Positions 1-8,306 of a DNA stretch of 64,000 nucleotides are shown here, piece after piece. Within the stretch, counting starts at the first letter, position 1; each line of letters opens with the position of its first letter. The notes below the pieces were generated by a model, which had not been told where the DNA came from, did not search any database, and saw only the letters and a program-made list of their open reading frames with translations. The position numbers and the translations under genes are program-made. The stretch covers positions 62,001 to 126,000 of the forward strand of contig DASPLX010000007.1 in assembly GCA_035627375.1 (NCBI GenBank), in the 5' to 3' direction. The DNA comes from DASPLX01 sp035627375. GTDB lineage: Bacteria; Pseudomonadota; Gammaproteobacteria; Burkholderiales; Burkholderiaceae_D.

Positions 1-2817
1 CGAACAACTCACGCCGTCCGGGCAGCACTGGCGCGAACTGGTGGCCGTGCTCTGCTCCCCGGAGAGAGCGACCGACACCGACGTGCCGTCCGTCGCCGTG
101 GGAAAACTCAGGGTCGTGCTGGCCGTACCCGTCGCGTCGAAGGTCACCGTGTTGGATGCCAACGTACCGCCGCCGGTCGCGTTCAATGTCGCGGTCTGAC
201 CGCTCACGCCGGCGAATTTATTGGTGCACGGGCTGCTGCTGTCGGCGCAGGCATTGACGGTCACCGTGGTCGGCAGGCAGGTGATGCTGCTGGACGGCAA
301 GGACAATTCATAGTGATGCACCGATGCCGTGCAGGCATGGGTCAAGGCACGAATGCCCGCGATCGCACTGCCGCTGAGCGCGGTGTTGTAGATATAGACC
401 TCGTCGATATAGCCGTTGGCCGTGTTCGCGGTGTATCCGGTCGGGGTACCGGCTATCGAGCCATCTCTTTGGGCGCCCAGATAGAGCGTGGTGACGGCGC
501 CGAGAGTGCCGTTGACGTTGGTGGTGGATGTCGCGACCGGATTGACGCTCGTGGTTCCATCGATCGCATCCACATAGATGAACAAACGGTCCGCGGCCAG
601 ATTCCAAGTCACCGCGATATGGTGCCAGGTATTTGCGGCATAACTGAAGGCGGTCGTCGACGTCGCCGTGCTGACGGTGCCGGAGCCGCCGCCGCTATCC
701 TCCAGCGAAAACGTGAGCCTGCCGTCGCTGCGCTTAGCAAGGAAGAAATGGCGGTCCGCATTGCCGTTCCCGAGGTTCGCCGACGCATCGAACAGCATGC
801 GGTGGTTGCCGTCGTTCCAGGCGGAATTGCTCCGGTACCAGAAGGCGATGGTACCGGAATTGCCGATGCTGTTGACGTCGATCGGCAGGCTCACGCCATG
901 CGCCCCTGCGGCAGCGCCCGCCGGAATGGTGCCCACGCCGCAAGTGCCGGGCGTGCCCGCGATGGCGCTGCTTGCCGGGCTGGCGGGCGGGTAACCGGTA
1001 GGCACCGTCGAGGTGCTCAGCCGCGACCCATGCCGATTACTGCCGCTGGAATCCAATACCGTGGATGCCCCGCTCCACGACGTTTCATCCATCTTGTAAT
1101 AGGCGTACGGCGAGAATGTGAAGCTGTCGCTCGCCGTATTGTTGGCCGAATTGCCGTCCAACCCGGAGGTGCTCGACACCGTCGCGCTATTGGTGATGGC
1201 GCCGGCGGCGCTCGACGACACCGCGACAGTCAGCGTATACGAAGCCGACACAGCGGCGGACAGCCCCCCGGAGTAGGTGCAGGTAACCGCCTGGCCCGCC
1301 GCGCCGCAACTCCAATTCGTACCGATGCCCGACACGAAGCTCAAGCCGGTCGGCAAGGTGTTCGATACCGAGATCGTACCCGGATCCCGGCTCGGACCGT
1401 CATTGGTCACCGTGATGGTGTAGGTCGCGTTGCTGCCTGGGCTGAGCGTGGTGTTGCGCGTCATCGCCAGCACAAGGTCCGCGCTGATCGTATAGTCGTC
1501 GGTCGAACTGTTGTTGCCGGACACGTTATCGAAAGAAGTGCCGGCCACCGTCGCCGTCACCGACTTGGCCCCGGTCGCACTGGCCACGACCGCGACCGTG
1601 ATCGTCACCGCAGAAGAAGCGCCGTTGGCGAGGCTGCCCGTTCGGGTGCAGGTCACCGTCTGTCCGGCGGCATTGCACGACCATCCGGTTCCGGAAAAGG
1701 ACGAATAGCTCAAGCCGGTCGGCAAGGTGCTCGTCACCGAGATCGGCCCGGTTTCCGCATTCGGCCCGTCGTTGGTGACGGTGAACGTATAGGTTGCGTT
1801 CTGGCCGGGATTGAGCGCCGAATTGCGTGTCGTCGCGATGGCAAGATCGGCCACCGGCGTATTCGTCACGCTGATCACCTCGGCCGACAACAGCACCAGG
1901 TCGCCGCCGGAGCTATAGACGGAAGTGGCCGATGTCTCGCCGGCCGTCAAGTAAGCGTCGATGTCGAAGGAATCGAAGTCGACGCCGTAGGTCGCGCCGC
2001 TGGTCGGGCTCGTGATCGTCGATACCGAATTGAACTGGTTGTTCGAAGGATTGCTACCGTCTTGCAAGACGGTGCCGTTGAAAGTCAAGCCCTCGGAGAA
2101 TCCATTCAAGCTGCCGGAATTCCCGACGTCCCCCTCCCAAGTGATGTAGGCATGCTTGCCATTGATCGGCGACGACGGAATGACGAAATTGTTGGGCGTG
2201 AGCGTGATGCTGCTGCCGCGGAACGCTTGGAAACCTTCGAACACGTTGATGACACGCAAGTCTTCCGACACATGCGAATAGATCACCAATAGCGACCATC
2301 CGGCGACCACGCCGGAAACGTCGCAGTGCGGCGAGCCGGTATTGACCGACAGGCCTGAGAAGCTATACGTCCCGTTTCCCTTGGCGGCGACCAAGGTGGT
2401 TACGTCGGCCGCCCCGCTGAAATAGTGCAGATCCGTGCCGACATTATTGTAGGTCGCCGTATAGCGCCGATCCGATGCAGCGCTGACGGCGCTGCCGTCG
2501 AAGGTCACGGTATAGTCGGGCGCGCTCGTGACATCCGTCGACGATCCCGCCCAATACAGATAGGCCGCCGTGATAGTCGCGCCGGAAGGCACCCCCGCCA
2601 GGCTGGCCATGGTATCCCCCGTCGTCACCGCGCAGGAATTGCCGCCGTCCGCCTGCGTGCGCAGGGTCTGGGCAGTGCCGACGAAGTTGACGTTGCCGGC
2701 GAAGCTGGCGAACAGGTCAGGCACGGTATCGGCGCAGGCGAGGCCGCCGCAGGCCATGCCTGCCAGGAAAACGAATAGCTGCAGCAGTCCGCGCACAAGA
2801 ATTCTCATCGTTCGCAT
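1..2817 (-). CDS. mshQ: MshQ-like large surface/pilus-associated protein, 3' end beyond window
   Basis: The frame is open from ATG at 2817 (or the in-frame ATG at 2808) to the window edge, 939 codons, without a stop. The N-terminus is a signal peptide (RILVRGLLQLFVFLAGMA, then GLACA before DTVP). Residues 30-310 form a secreted beta-rich domain resembling DUF3344. Two DUF11-type repeats follow at about 320-440 and 445-560; they share NATYT, TVTNDGP and LPTGLS. A LamG/concanavalin-like domain lies at about 565-830 (AFWYRSNSAWNDGNHRMLFD; TWHHIAVTWN). The protein then enters a Cys-containing region (SSITCLPTTVTVNACAD) typical of the MshQ C-terminal DUF6701 domain. Being last in the msh operon, 10 bp after mshP, supports MshQ. 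An adhesive role is inference. No clear Shine-Dalgarno separates the two start candidates. Confidence 0.82.
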   Translation of the reverse strand, partial: MRTMRILVRGLLQLFVFLAGMACGGLACADTVPDLFASFAGNVNFVGTAQTLRTQADGGNSCAVTTGDTMASLAGVPSGATITAAYLYWAGSSTDVTSAPDYTVTFDGSAVSAASDRRYTATYNNVGTDLHYFSGAADVTTLVAAKGNGTYSFSGLSVNTGSPHCDVSGVVAGWSLLVIYSHVSEDLRVINVFEGFQAFRGSSITLTPNNFVIPSSPINGKHAYITWEGDVGNSGSLNGFSEGLTFNGTVLQDGSNPSNNQFNSVSTITSPTSGATYGVDFDSFDIDAYLTAGETSATSVYSSGGDLVLLSAEVISVTNTPVADLAIATTRNSALNPGQNATYTFTVTNDGPNAETGPISVTSTLPTGLSYSSFSGTGWSCNAAGQTVTCTRTGSLANGASSAVTITVAVVASATGAKSVTATVAGTSFDNVSGNNSSTDDYTISADLVLAMTRNTTLSPGSNATYTITVTNDGPSRDPGTISVSNTLPTGLSFVSGIGTNWSCGAAGQAVTCTYSGGLSAAVSASYTLTVAVSSSAAGAITNSATVSSTSGLDGNSANNTASDSFTFSPYAYYKMDETSWSGASTVLDSSGSNRHGSRLSTSTVPTGYPPASPASSAIAGTPGTCGVGTIPAGAAAGAHGVSLPIDVNSIGNSGTIAFWYRSNSAWNDGNHRMLFDASANLGNGNADRHFFLAKRSDGRLTFSLEDSGGGSGTVSTATSTTAFSYAANTWHHIAVTWNLAADRLFIYVDAIDGTTSVNPVATSTTNVNGTLGAVTTLYLGAQRDGSIAGTPTGYTANTANGYIDEVYIYNTALSGSAIAGIRALTHACTASVHHYELSLPSSSITCLPTTVTVNACADSSSPCTNKFAGVSGQTATLNATGGGTLASNTVTFDATGTASTTLSFPTATDGTSVSVALSGEQSTATSSRQCCPDGVSCS

Positions 2818-2827
2818 GTCGTCGCGC

Positions 2828-3262
2828 TCATCTCGAGATGGTGATGCTGATCTGACGCTCGATCCGGCCGGGTGTGTTGACCGTCCCGTGCGTCGCCAAG
2901 GCGCTCAGCTCGTAGACTCGCAAGGTCGTACCGTCCTCGACATAGCTGGCGCCGTTCGTGGTGCAGCTGACCACGACGGTGAAGCCGGCCAGCGTGCCCC
3001 CCAGCGGACTGATCGTCTGGGAATTGTTGGTCGTCCGGCAGGCAACGCCGAAAGCCTGATCGCGCAATACCTGGTATGCGCCCCAGTCGATCCCGGCGCG
3101 CGCGGCTTGGTAGGCGCGCGCGCCGAGAATATCCTGAGCCGAAGTCTGCTGCTGCGTGCTCGATATCGTCACCAGGAAAACGCCGAGAGCGGAGACCACC
3201 ACCAGCAGAAACAGCGCCGAAAGTATGCTGAAGCCGCGCCGCAGATCGAGCATCGTTCTCAT
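2828..3262 (-). CDS. mshP: MSHA minor pilin-like biogenesis protein MshP
   Basis: A 144-residue protein with a short basic N-terminus (RTMLDLRRGFSILSALFLL) followed by one hydrophobic helix at about residues 9-32. This resembles the PilX/MshP class of pilin-like proteins, in which the leader is followed by GFS rather than the full GFTLIE motif. The rest is a small globular domain with two cysteines (VACRTT and VVSCTTN). Its start overlaps the mshO stop by four bases (ATGA), so the two are translationally coupled, and mshQ follows. The family role is a minor subunit of the MSHA pilus. The MshP name rests mainly on position and the helix, since these proteins diverge quickly. Confidence 0.78.
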   Translation of the reverse strand: MRTMLDLRRGFSILSALFLLVVVSALGVFLVTISSTQQQTSAQDILGARAYQAARAGIDWGAYQVLRDQAFGVACRTTNNSQTISPLGGTLAGFTVVVSCTTNGASYVEDGTTLRVYELSALATHGTVNTPGRIERQISITISR

Positions 3263-4065
3263 GGCTGGTTGCTCACATGCGTCGCGCTATACAACGAGAC
3301 CGCCTCGCCGCTGTCGGTGATCGTCAGATTCATGGTGACCAGGCCATAGCGTCCCGCGACCGTCAGCGGATCGTAGGAAAAAATGCATTTGCTGACCTTG
3401 CTGGCCAGTACGTTGCTCGTTCCCGTCGTGGTTGCTTCCGGCCAGCCGTAGCCGGATTCGCGGGTCAAAGTCCCGCTCACCGGATCGCAGACGTACTTGA
3501 CCGGCGAGGTCACGACGTGAAACCGGTGGCCCGGCGAATCATAGGGAAACTGCTTCGCCGCCACGGTCACGACCTGGCCTGCGATCGATTGGTAGGCGGT
3601 ACGATTCTCGGCCGCGTTGGAATAGGCATCCGCGTTTTGCACGCCCAGGTTGTAAACCACGATCTGATGCGTGCCGTTGGTCATCTGCGGCGGCGTGCCG
3701 AACATCTCGAAGCTCGAATCGGCCGTCTCGAAATCGAGCACGTTGCCGGCGCCGGCGCCGTCGACGCCGGCGCGATAGCGCCCGCCGCCGGTGGTCGGAA
3801 TGAACTCCAGCGTGCAATCGTTGCCGCCGCCGCAACTGCCGGTGACGCGCACGCTGTTCGGCAAGGCCATGCGCAGATCGCGGCCGATGCGGCGCAAGGC
3901 GGTATCCGCGATGTCGGTCAGTTCGGCGCGGCGCGCGGTATCCGTGTATTGCTGCATCGGATACTTGAGAAACACCGCCACCATCGCCGCGACGACGCCG
4001 GAGATGGCGATCACGGTGACCATCTCGATGAGCGTGAATCCGCCGCGCAAGGCTCGTACGATCAT
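3259..4065 (-). CDS. mshO: MSHA minor pilin MshO
   Basis: A 268-residue type IV prepilin-like protein. After a seven-residue basic leader comes the prepilin peptidase motif GGFTLIEMVTVIAISGVVAA, with the conserved Glu at mature position 5, then an amphipathic N-terminal helix. The region RIGRDLRMALPNSVRV is typical of MshO/PulJ-like minor pilins. The C-terminal domain holds several Cys residues (GSCGGGNDC, KYVCD, SKCIF) that could form disulfides in the periplasm. It overlaps mshD upstream and mshP downstream by four bases each. Minor pilins of this class prime pilus assembly at the tip; that is family knowledge. Confidence 0.85.
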   Translation of the reverse strand: MIVRALRGGFTLIEMVTVIAISGVVAAMVAVFLKYPMQQYTDTARRAELTDIADTALRRIGRDLRMALPNSVRVTGSCGGGNDCTLEFIPTTGGGRYRAGVDGAGAGNVLDFETADSSFEMFGTPPQMTNGTHQIVVYNLGVQNADAYSNAAENRTAYQSIAGQVVTVAAKQFPYDSPGHRFHVVTSPVKYVCDPVSGTLTRESGYGWPEATTTGTSNVLASKVSKCIFSYDPLTVAGRYGLVTMNLTITDSGEAVSLYSATHVSNQP

Positions 4066-4691
4066 GGCACCACCGTCGGCGAGTAACGGACACGGTATCC
4101 CGTCAGCGACACCGGCACGCTGTCAGGTCCTGTCACCGTCACGGTGATCTGCAAGGCATCGCCGCTGGCCGCCGTGATGCCGCCCAGATCGGCCGCGACC
4201 ACCGCGACGGTAGCCGTATAGTCGTCGAGCGCGGTCGAGACCACGGTGCCGGAGACATCCTTGATCCCGCCGCTGGCCTTCTTCATCTCGAAGCCATGGT
4301 AATCGTTGACGTTGTCGAATTGCGGCGTGCCGAGCGTGAAATAGCGGATCTCGCCCCCCTGGCCGTCGGTTTCCGGCCCCATGCCCTCCGGGCCGCCGAT
4401 GCCTCCGGCGGCAGGACATTGCGCCGCCGTCGAGGCGGTCGCATTCGCCGCGTTGGCGTCATCCGGATCGCAATAGGTAAAAGGCATCAGCTCGATTTCC
4501 TCCAGCAGGGATTCGGCGATCGCCAGCGACTGCTTACGGATCATCGGATCGGCGCTGGAACGGGTCGTGATATCCATTACCAGGAGAATGCCGGCGACGC
4601 CGATGCCGACGATTACGATGAACATGACCAGTTCGATCAGCGAGAGGCCATCTTGGCGCAGGCCGATCCGAAGACGGCGGCTAATGGACAT
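4062..4691 (-). CDS. mshD: MSHA minor pilin MshD
   Basis: A 209-residue prepilin-like protein. The leader RLRIGLRQDG precedes LSLIELVMFIVIVGIGVAGI, a prepilin motif with Leu instead of Phe after Gly. The stretch KQSLAIAESLLEEIELMPFT is characteristic of the PulI/PilV/MshD group. Two Cys in the acidic loop (TYCDPDD, AAQCP) probably pair. Its first 11 bases overlap the end of mshC, and its stop overlaps the mshO start by four bases, so it sits inside a tightly packed operon. The expected role is minor subunit of the MSHA pilus at the inner membrane before incorporation. Confidence 0.83.
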   Translation of the reverse strand: MSISRRLRIGLRQDGLSLIELVMFIVIVGIGVAGILLVMDITTRSSADPMIRKQSLAIAESLLEEIELMPFTYCDPDDANAANATASTAAQCPAAGGIGGPEGMGPETDGQGGEIRYFTLGTPQFDNVNDYHGFEMKKASGGIKDVSGTVVSTALDDYTATVAVVAADLGGITAASGDALQITVTVTGPDSVPVSLTGYRVRYSPTVVP

Positions 4692-5187
4692 AGCCGGTCT
4701 CCCGTTCGATCGTGATGTCGCGGCTGAATCCGGAGACGCGGAACACCTGGTTCGCCCCGAGCACCGCCTGTCCGAGCGCGCTGAACGTGAACCCGGCGGG
4801 CGTCGTCACGGCGCCGGCGGTGGTGGTGTACGTGATGTTGCCGGGCGCCGTAATGGCATAAGGCGCGTTGCCGTCGGGACCGCGGAGATTTTCCGTGCAC
4901 GCTTCGGCCGAACCGGCCTGCGCGGCGATCGTCAAGCTGAGGCTGGTCGAGGTGAAGGCGACGCAGACGTTCCGCCGCTGCGCGACCGCCGTCTTCTGCG
5001 CGTAGCGCAACATCGACATCGTCTGATCGTAGAAACCGCGCGCCTCGAAGATGTCCCGGTCGATCAGACGAGGCATCACGACGGCCGCCAGGATCCCGAT
5101 GATCACCAGGGTCACCACCAATTCCACGAGGGTCACGCCGAGGCAATTACGTACGCCTCCTGGTCGCCAACTCCGGCCTGGAATCAT
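4681..5187 (-). CDS. mshC: MSHA minor pilin MshC (GspH-like)
   Basis: The protein has 168 residues from ATG at 5187; a TTG six codons further upstream is also open, but the ATG has GGA eight bases before it. The leader (MIPGRSWRPGGVRNCLG) is followed by VTLVELVVTLVIIGILAAVV, a prepilin helix with Val replacing Phe at mature position 1. The pattern LRYAQKTAVAQRRNVCVAF is typical of GspH/FimT/MshC pseudopilins. Placement between mshA and mshD matches the Vibrio order mshA-C-D. Residue changes at the cleavage site are common in minor pilins and do not argue against function. Confidence 0.83.
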   Translation of the reverse strand: MIPGRSWRPGGVRNCLGVTLVELVVTLVIIGILAAVVMPRLIDRDIFEARGFYDQTMSMLRYAQKTAVAQRRNVCVAFTSTSLSLTIAAQAGSAEACTENLRGPDGNAPYAITAPGNITYTTTAGAVTTPAGFTFSALGQAVLGANQVFRVSGFSRDITIERETGYVH

Positions 5188-5310
5188 GGTTTCAGTCCAT
5201 AACAAAACGGCGGGAAGACGCGATACACGTCAAGCCCGCCATTTCAGCGATCTACAAAATCTCAGAACGGCGCAATAGCTCGAAGCCGTATCTTGTTCAT
5301 CCGGCAAGCA

Positions 5311-5327
5311 TTCCGGTCAAGCCGGAA
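5311..5327 (-). terminator. Short hairpin between mshA and mshC
   Basis: TTCCGG and CCGGAA pair around a five-base loop, immediately downstream of mshA on the minus strand. There is no U-tract, so this is not a standard intrinsic terminator. In a pilus operon where the major pilin must exceed the minor pilins, a 3' stem can stabilise the pilin message; this is inference from position only. Confidence 0.3.
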
Positions 5328-5353
5328 TCGTTGCACGCCGAAAGGAATGGCAA

Positions 5354-5749
5354 TCAGGGAATATTGCCTACGCACTGGACCAAGTCGGCGACTGCGGTCG
5401 TTGCCGTAGCGCAGGCCGCATCCGTATAAGTAGGAACGGTATAGTTTGTTCCATTAATACTCACTTGCACACCAGCAGCCACAGCCGTACCTGCCGGTTG
5501 GACAAGAGCTGCCAACGCTGTCACCGACGGGTAAACAGGCGACGTTCCTGCTGCTGCATTTTTTGCCACCTGGATGGAATGCGCAGATTTCACTGCCCCG
5601 CTGTTCGCCTTTTTGGCGGCAGTAGTTGCATCGCTAGAAATATCGACGAATTTGGGAACAGCCGTAGCGGCAAGAATGCCAAGAATAACAATAACGACCA
5701 CCAATTCAATCAAGGTAAAGCCAGCTTGATTGTTTTTTACTTGACGCAT
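5354..5749 (-). CDS. mshA: MSHA major pilin MshA
   Basis: The start is ATG at 5749, preceded by GGAGAAG at good spacing; an open extension to 5797 lacks this support. The product is 131 residues. The leader MRQVKNNQAG is followed by FTLIELVVVIVILGILAATA, the perfect type IV prepilin motif with Glu at mature position 5. The mature domain is small and Ala/Thr rich, with two C-terminal Cys (DAACAT and VQCVG) bounding a likely D-loop. The gene and its leader are visibly AT-richer than neighbouring genes. A 107-bp leader separates it from mshB and may hold its own promoter, as expected for an abundant subunit. It lies among mshB, mshC and mshD in canonical order. Confidence 0.88.
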   Translation of the reverse strand: MRQVKNNQAGFTLIELVVVIVILGILAATAVPKFVDISSDATTAAKKANSGAVKSAHSIQVAKNAAAGTSPVYPSVTALAALVQPAGTAVAAGVQVSINGTNYTVPTYTDAACATATTAVADLVQCVGNIP

Positions 5750-5856
5750 GTTGTCTTCTCCGAAATATAGAATGGAACTAATTATTCTTGACACCAATCA
5801 AGACCGTTTCCAATCGCGAAATATACCAGATATATGGGATGTTCCAAAGTGCATTT

Positions 5857-6336
5857 CTATGTGCAATTCGAAACGGTCGCATTCATCGTATAAGTCGGTT
5901 GGGTATTCGCGGCCGCCGGGGCGGCGTAGCCAATCGTGCAATCCGAGGCGGCAGTGGCACCGGTATGACTGCTATCCGGAGCAGCAATCCGTGGGGCAGT
6001 GAGGCCGGTGGTCACATAATCCGCGGACAAACCAGCCAAGGCTACGATTGATGCCGCGTCGGGATAGCCGTTGGTATAAACGACGGTCGTTCCCTCAACC
6101 ACGATGGCTGGCGAAGGAGTACCCGTGAAATTGGCATCGAAGCCGCGCGTCAGCAATGCGGCGTGGGCCATGGCGGCAGCGGATTTCACCGAACCCATCG
6201 CCGAAGTCATCTTGGCCAGCCGCGCATCTGCCTGCAAGGAAGCAAACTTCGGCAAGGCGAATCCCGCCAAAAGACCGAGAATCGTAACGACGATGACTAA
6301 CTCGATTAAGGTAAAGCCGACTTGACGCTTTAACAT
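5857..6336 (-). CDS. mshB: MSHA pilin-like protein MshB
   Basis: A 159-residue prepilin with a six-residue leader (MLKRQVG) and FTLIELVIVVTILGLLAGFA. Start ATG at 6336 has AAAGG upstream. The pattern ALPKFASLQADARLAKM is shared with MshA-type pilins, and the mature part has two C-terminal cysteines (SDCTIGY and VSNCT). It is longer than the mshA product and lies directly upstream of it, so position suggests MshB. Because it resembles MshA well, either could be the main subunit; I call the 5354-5749 gene MshA from order and its strong ribosome binding site. Confidence 0.78.
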   Translation of the reverse strand: MLKRQVGFTLIELVIVVTILGLLAGFALPKFASLQADARLAKMTSAMGSVKSAAAMAHAALLTRGFDANFTGTPSPAIVVEGTTVVYTNGYPDAASIVALAGLSADYVTTGLTAPRIAAPDSSHTGATAASDCTIGYAAPAAANTQPTYTMNATVSNCT

Positions 6337-6436
6337 AAATAACCTTTACAAGCTGTTGATTTGGAAGAAATAATTCCTCGAACAAATAATATCGCACTCA
6401 CTCGTGGAATTCCACGTTTCTAATTGTTAACTTCTA

Positions 6437-7033
6437 TTAAAACCATTTATAGAATTCCAACAAGCGCAGCTCAACTGTATCGGTCGGCTCGAGAGCAGTG
6501 TGCTCCAACGCAGTAAGGGCATGATTTCTCACTGAAAATACTTTCAATCTGATCCGTTTCCCTTCGTGCTGATCCGATTGAAAATATCTGGCATTTCTGA
6601 CGACATAAACGAGCTCGCTCCGCCTACGATCGAAATACCACTCCCCCGGCCTCACCGCACCGGGCGCAGAATCGACGAACTCGCCGCGATAGTTGTCCGG
6701 CTTGCGCTCCAGCCAATCGATCGGATTCTGTCCGGCCATGAGCACCGCTTCCTGCATCCGACCGCCGATCATCAACTCGGCAATCCGCATCCGCATCGCG
6801 CTGCGGATCTGGCTGATGGTCGCTTCCACGCGGGCCTTTTCCGCGACTTCTTCGTAATAGGAGAACCGCTCAAGCAGAAGCGTCGCCAGCACGCCGAATA
6901 GCGCGACGGCGATCGCGAATTCAAGCAGGGAAAAGCCGCGCGCACGGTGACGAGCATGCGCACCATCGGCGCGCGCTCGCAACATGGAAAGCGCCTTGCC
7001 GCGCCCGCCCCCGCCGTCTAAACCCGGACGCAT
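6437..7033 (-). CDS. mshF: MSHA biogenesis protein MshF (prepilin-like)
   Basis: About 198 residues. A long basic leader of some 33 residues (rich in Arg, Gly and His) precedes GFSLLEFAIAVALFGVLATL, a prepilin-type helix. An internal Met (MLRARADGAH) is a possible shorter start. Residues 50-90 look helical (EVAEKARVEATISQIRSAM), and the C-terminal part is a small beta domain ending FYKWF. The mshG stop overlaps the start (TGATG at 7031-7035); GTG at 7036 is an alternative. The name rests on position between mshG and mshB; sequence conservation in this family is weak. Confidence 0.68.
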   Translation of the reverse strand: MRPGLDGGGGRGKALSMLRARADGAHARHRARGFSLLEFAIAVALFGVLATLLLERFSYYEEVAEKARVEATISQIRSAMRMRIAELMIGGRMQEAVLMAGQNPIDWLERKPDNYRGEFVDSAPGAVRPGEWYFDRRRSELVYVVRNARYFQSDQHEGKRIRLKVFSVRNHALTALEHTALEPTDTVELRLLEFYKWF

Positions 7034-8262
7034 CACCGGCGCAACGCGGCCTGGCCGAGATCCCAGATCGGCAGGAAGACGCCGAGCGCGAGTATCGTCA
7101 CCAGAATACCAAGCATCAAGACGAGAATCGGCTCGATCTGCGCCGACAAGGTCTTGAGCTCGTAGTCGACTTCACGCTCGTACATGTCGGCGATCTCGTC
7201 CATCAATTCGTCGAGGGCGCCGGTTTCCTCGCCGACCGCCACCATCTGCAGCACGACGGGCGTGAAGACGCCGGTCGTCACCGCCGTGCGCAGGATGCTT
7301 TCGCCGCGCTCGACGCCGTCGCGCATCTGCTCGACGCGGCTCGTGATGTAGGCGTTGTCGACGGTCTTGGCGACCACGCTCAGTCCCTGCACGATCGGCA
7401 CGCCGCTCTTGCCGGCGAGGGCGAAACTGCGCGCGAAGCGGCCGAGCGTGGCTTTCTGGGTGATCTTGCCGACGATGGGAATGCGCAGCTTGAACTTGTC
7501 CCACTTGAAGCGGCCTTCGCGGGTGGCGATATAGCCGCGAAAGGCGATGCCTGCCGTGGCGGCAGCGGCGAGAATCAGCGGCCAGTATTGCACCGTGAAA
7601 TTGGACACGGCGATCAGGATGCGCGTCATCAGCGGCAACTGCGCACCGAAGCCGGCGAATACCTTGGCGAATGCCGGAACGACGAACACGTTGATGACCA
7701 TGATCGCAATCACCATCGCGATCACGACGAAGATCGGATAGCGCATGGCGGATTTCACCCGCTCGCGCATGTCGCGTTCGAATTCGAGATGATCGAACAG
7801 GCGCAGGAAGACTTCTTCGAGCCGGCCGGTGGTTTCGCCGATGCGCACCATGCTCAAGTAGAACGACGAGAACACCTCGGGATGGCGCCGCATCGCGGCC
7901 GACAGCTCGCGGCCGGCGTCAAGCGACTCGCGCAAATCCTTGAGGACCCGCGCGAAGGATTTGTTGATCGCCGATTCCTGCAGGCCCGCCAGGCCGCGCA
8001 TGATCGGCACGCCGGCTCTCAGCAGCGTATACATCTGGCGGCTGAACAATTGGACGTCGATCGAGCGGATCTTCGGCTCGAGCAGATGCGTCAGCCAATT
8101 GCCCTCGCCGTTCTCCACCGGCTTGGAAGTCTGCGAGATTTCCACCGGCGTGATGCCGGTGCTGAACAACTGGTCCGCGACGGCGCCGGTATCGGCGGCT
8201 TCGAGCACGCCTTGCAGCAGTTCGCCGCGGGCATTGCGGGCTTTGTAGGCGAAGTACGGCAC
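7033..8262 (-). CDS. mshG: MSHA/type IV pilus inner-membrane platform protein MshG (GspF family)
   Basis: A 409-residue polytopic protein of the GspF/PilC family. The N-terminal MPYFAYKARNARGELLQG is typical. Two homologous T2SSF cytoplasmic domains lie at about residues 70-175 and 273-378, each followed by membrane helices (about 177-197, 228-242 and 380-403). The repeated pattern SFYLSMVRIGETTGRLEEVF in the first repeat and VLQMVAVGEETGALDELMDE in the second shows the duplication. It is the membrane platform on which the MshE ATPase acts to extend pilin subunits. It lies 44 bp downstream of mshE and is coupled to mshF. Confidence 0.92.
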   Translation of the reverse strand: MPYFAYKARNARGELLQGVLEAADTGAVADQLFSTGITPVEISQTSKPVENGEGNWLTHLLEPKIRSIDVQLFSRQMYTLLRAGVPIMRGLAGLQESAINKSFARVLKDLRESLDAGRELSAAMRRHPEVFSSFYLSMVRIGETTGRLEEVFLRLFDHLEFERDMRERVKSAMRYPIFVVIAMVIAIMVINVFVVPAFAKVFAGFGAQLPLMTRILIAVSNFTVQYWPLILAAAATAGIAFRGYIATREGRFKWDKFKLRIPIVGKITQKATLGRFARSFALAGKSGVPIVQGLSVVAKTVDNAYITSRVEQMRDGVERGESILRTAVTTGVFTPVVLQMVAVGEETGALDELMDEIADMYEREVDYELKTLSAQIEPILVLMLGILVTILALGVFLPIWDLGQAALRR

Positions 8263-8306
8263 GTCGTCGTCCTATCGGTGGCGGCTGTTGATGCTCGGAC
8301 GCACGG

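Noticed and set aside
313..2292. Open frame of 659 codons on the plus strand opposite mshQ
   Set aside because: The minus-strand frame has a signal peptide, repeats and recognisable domains; the plus-strand one has none.
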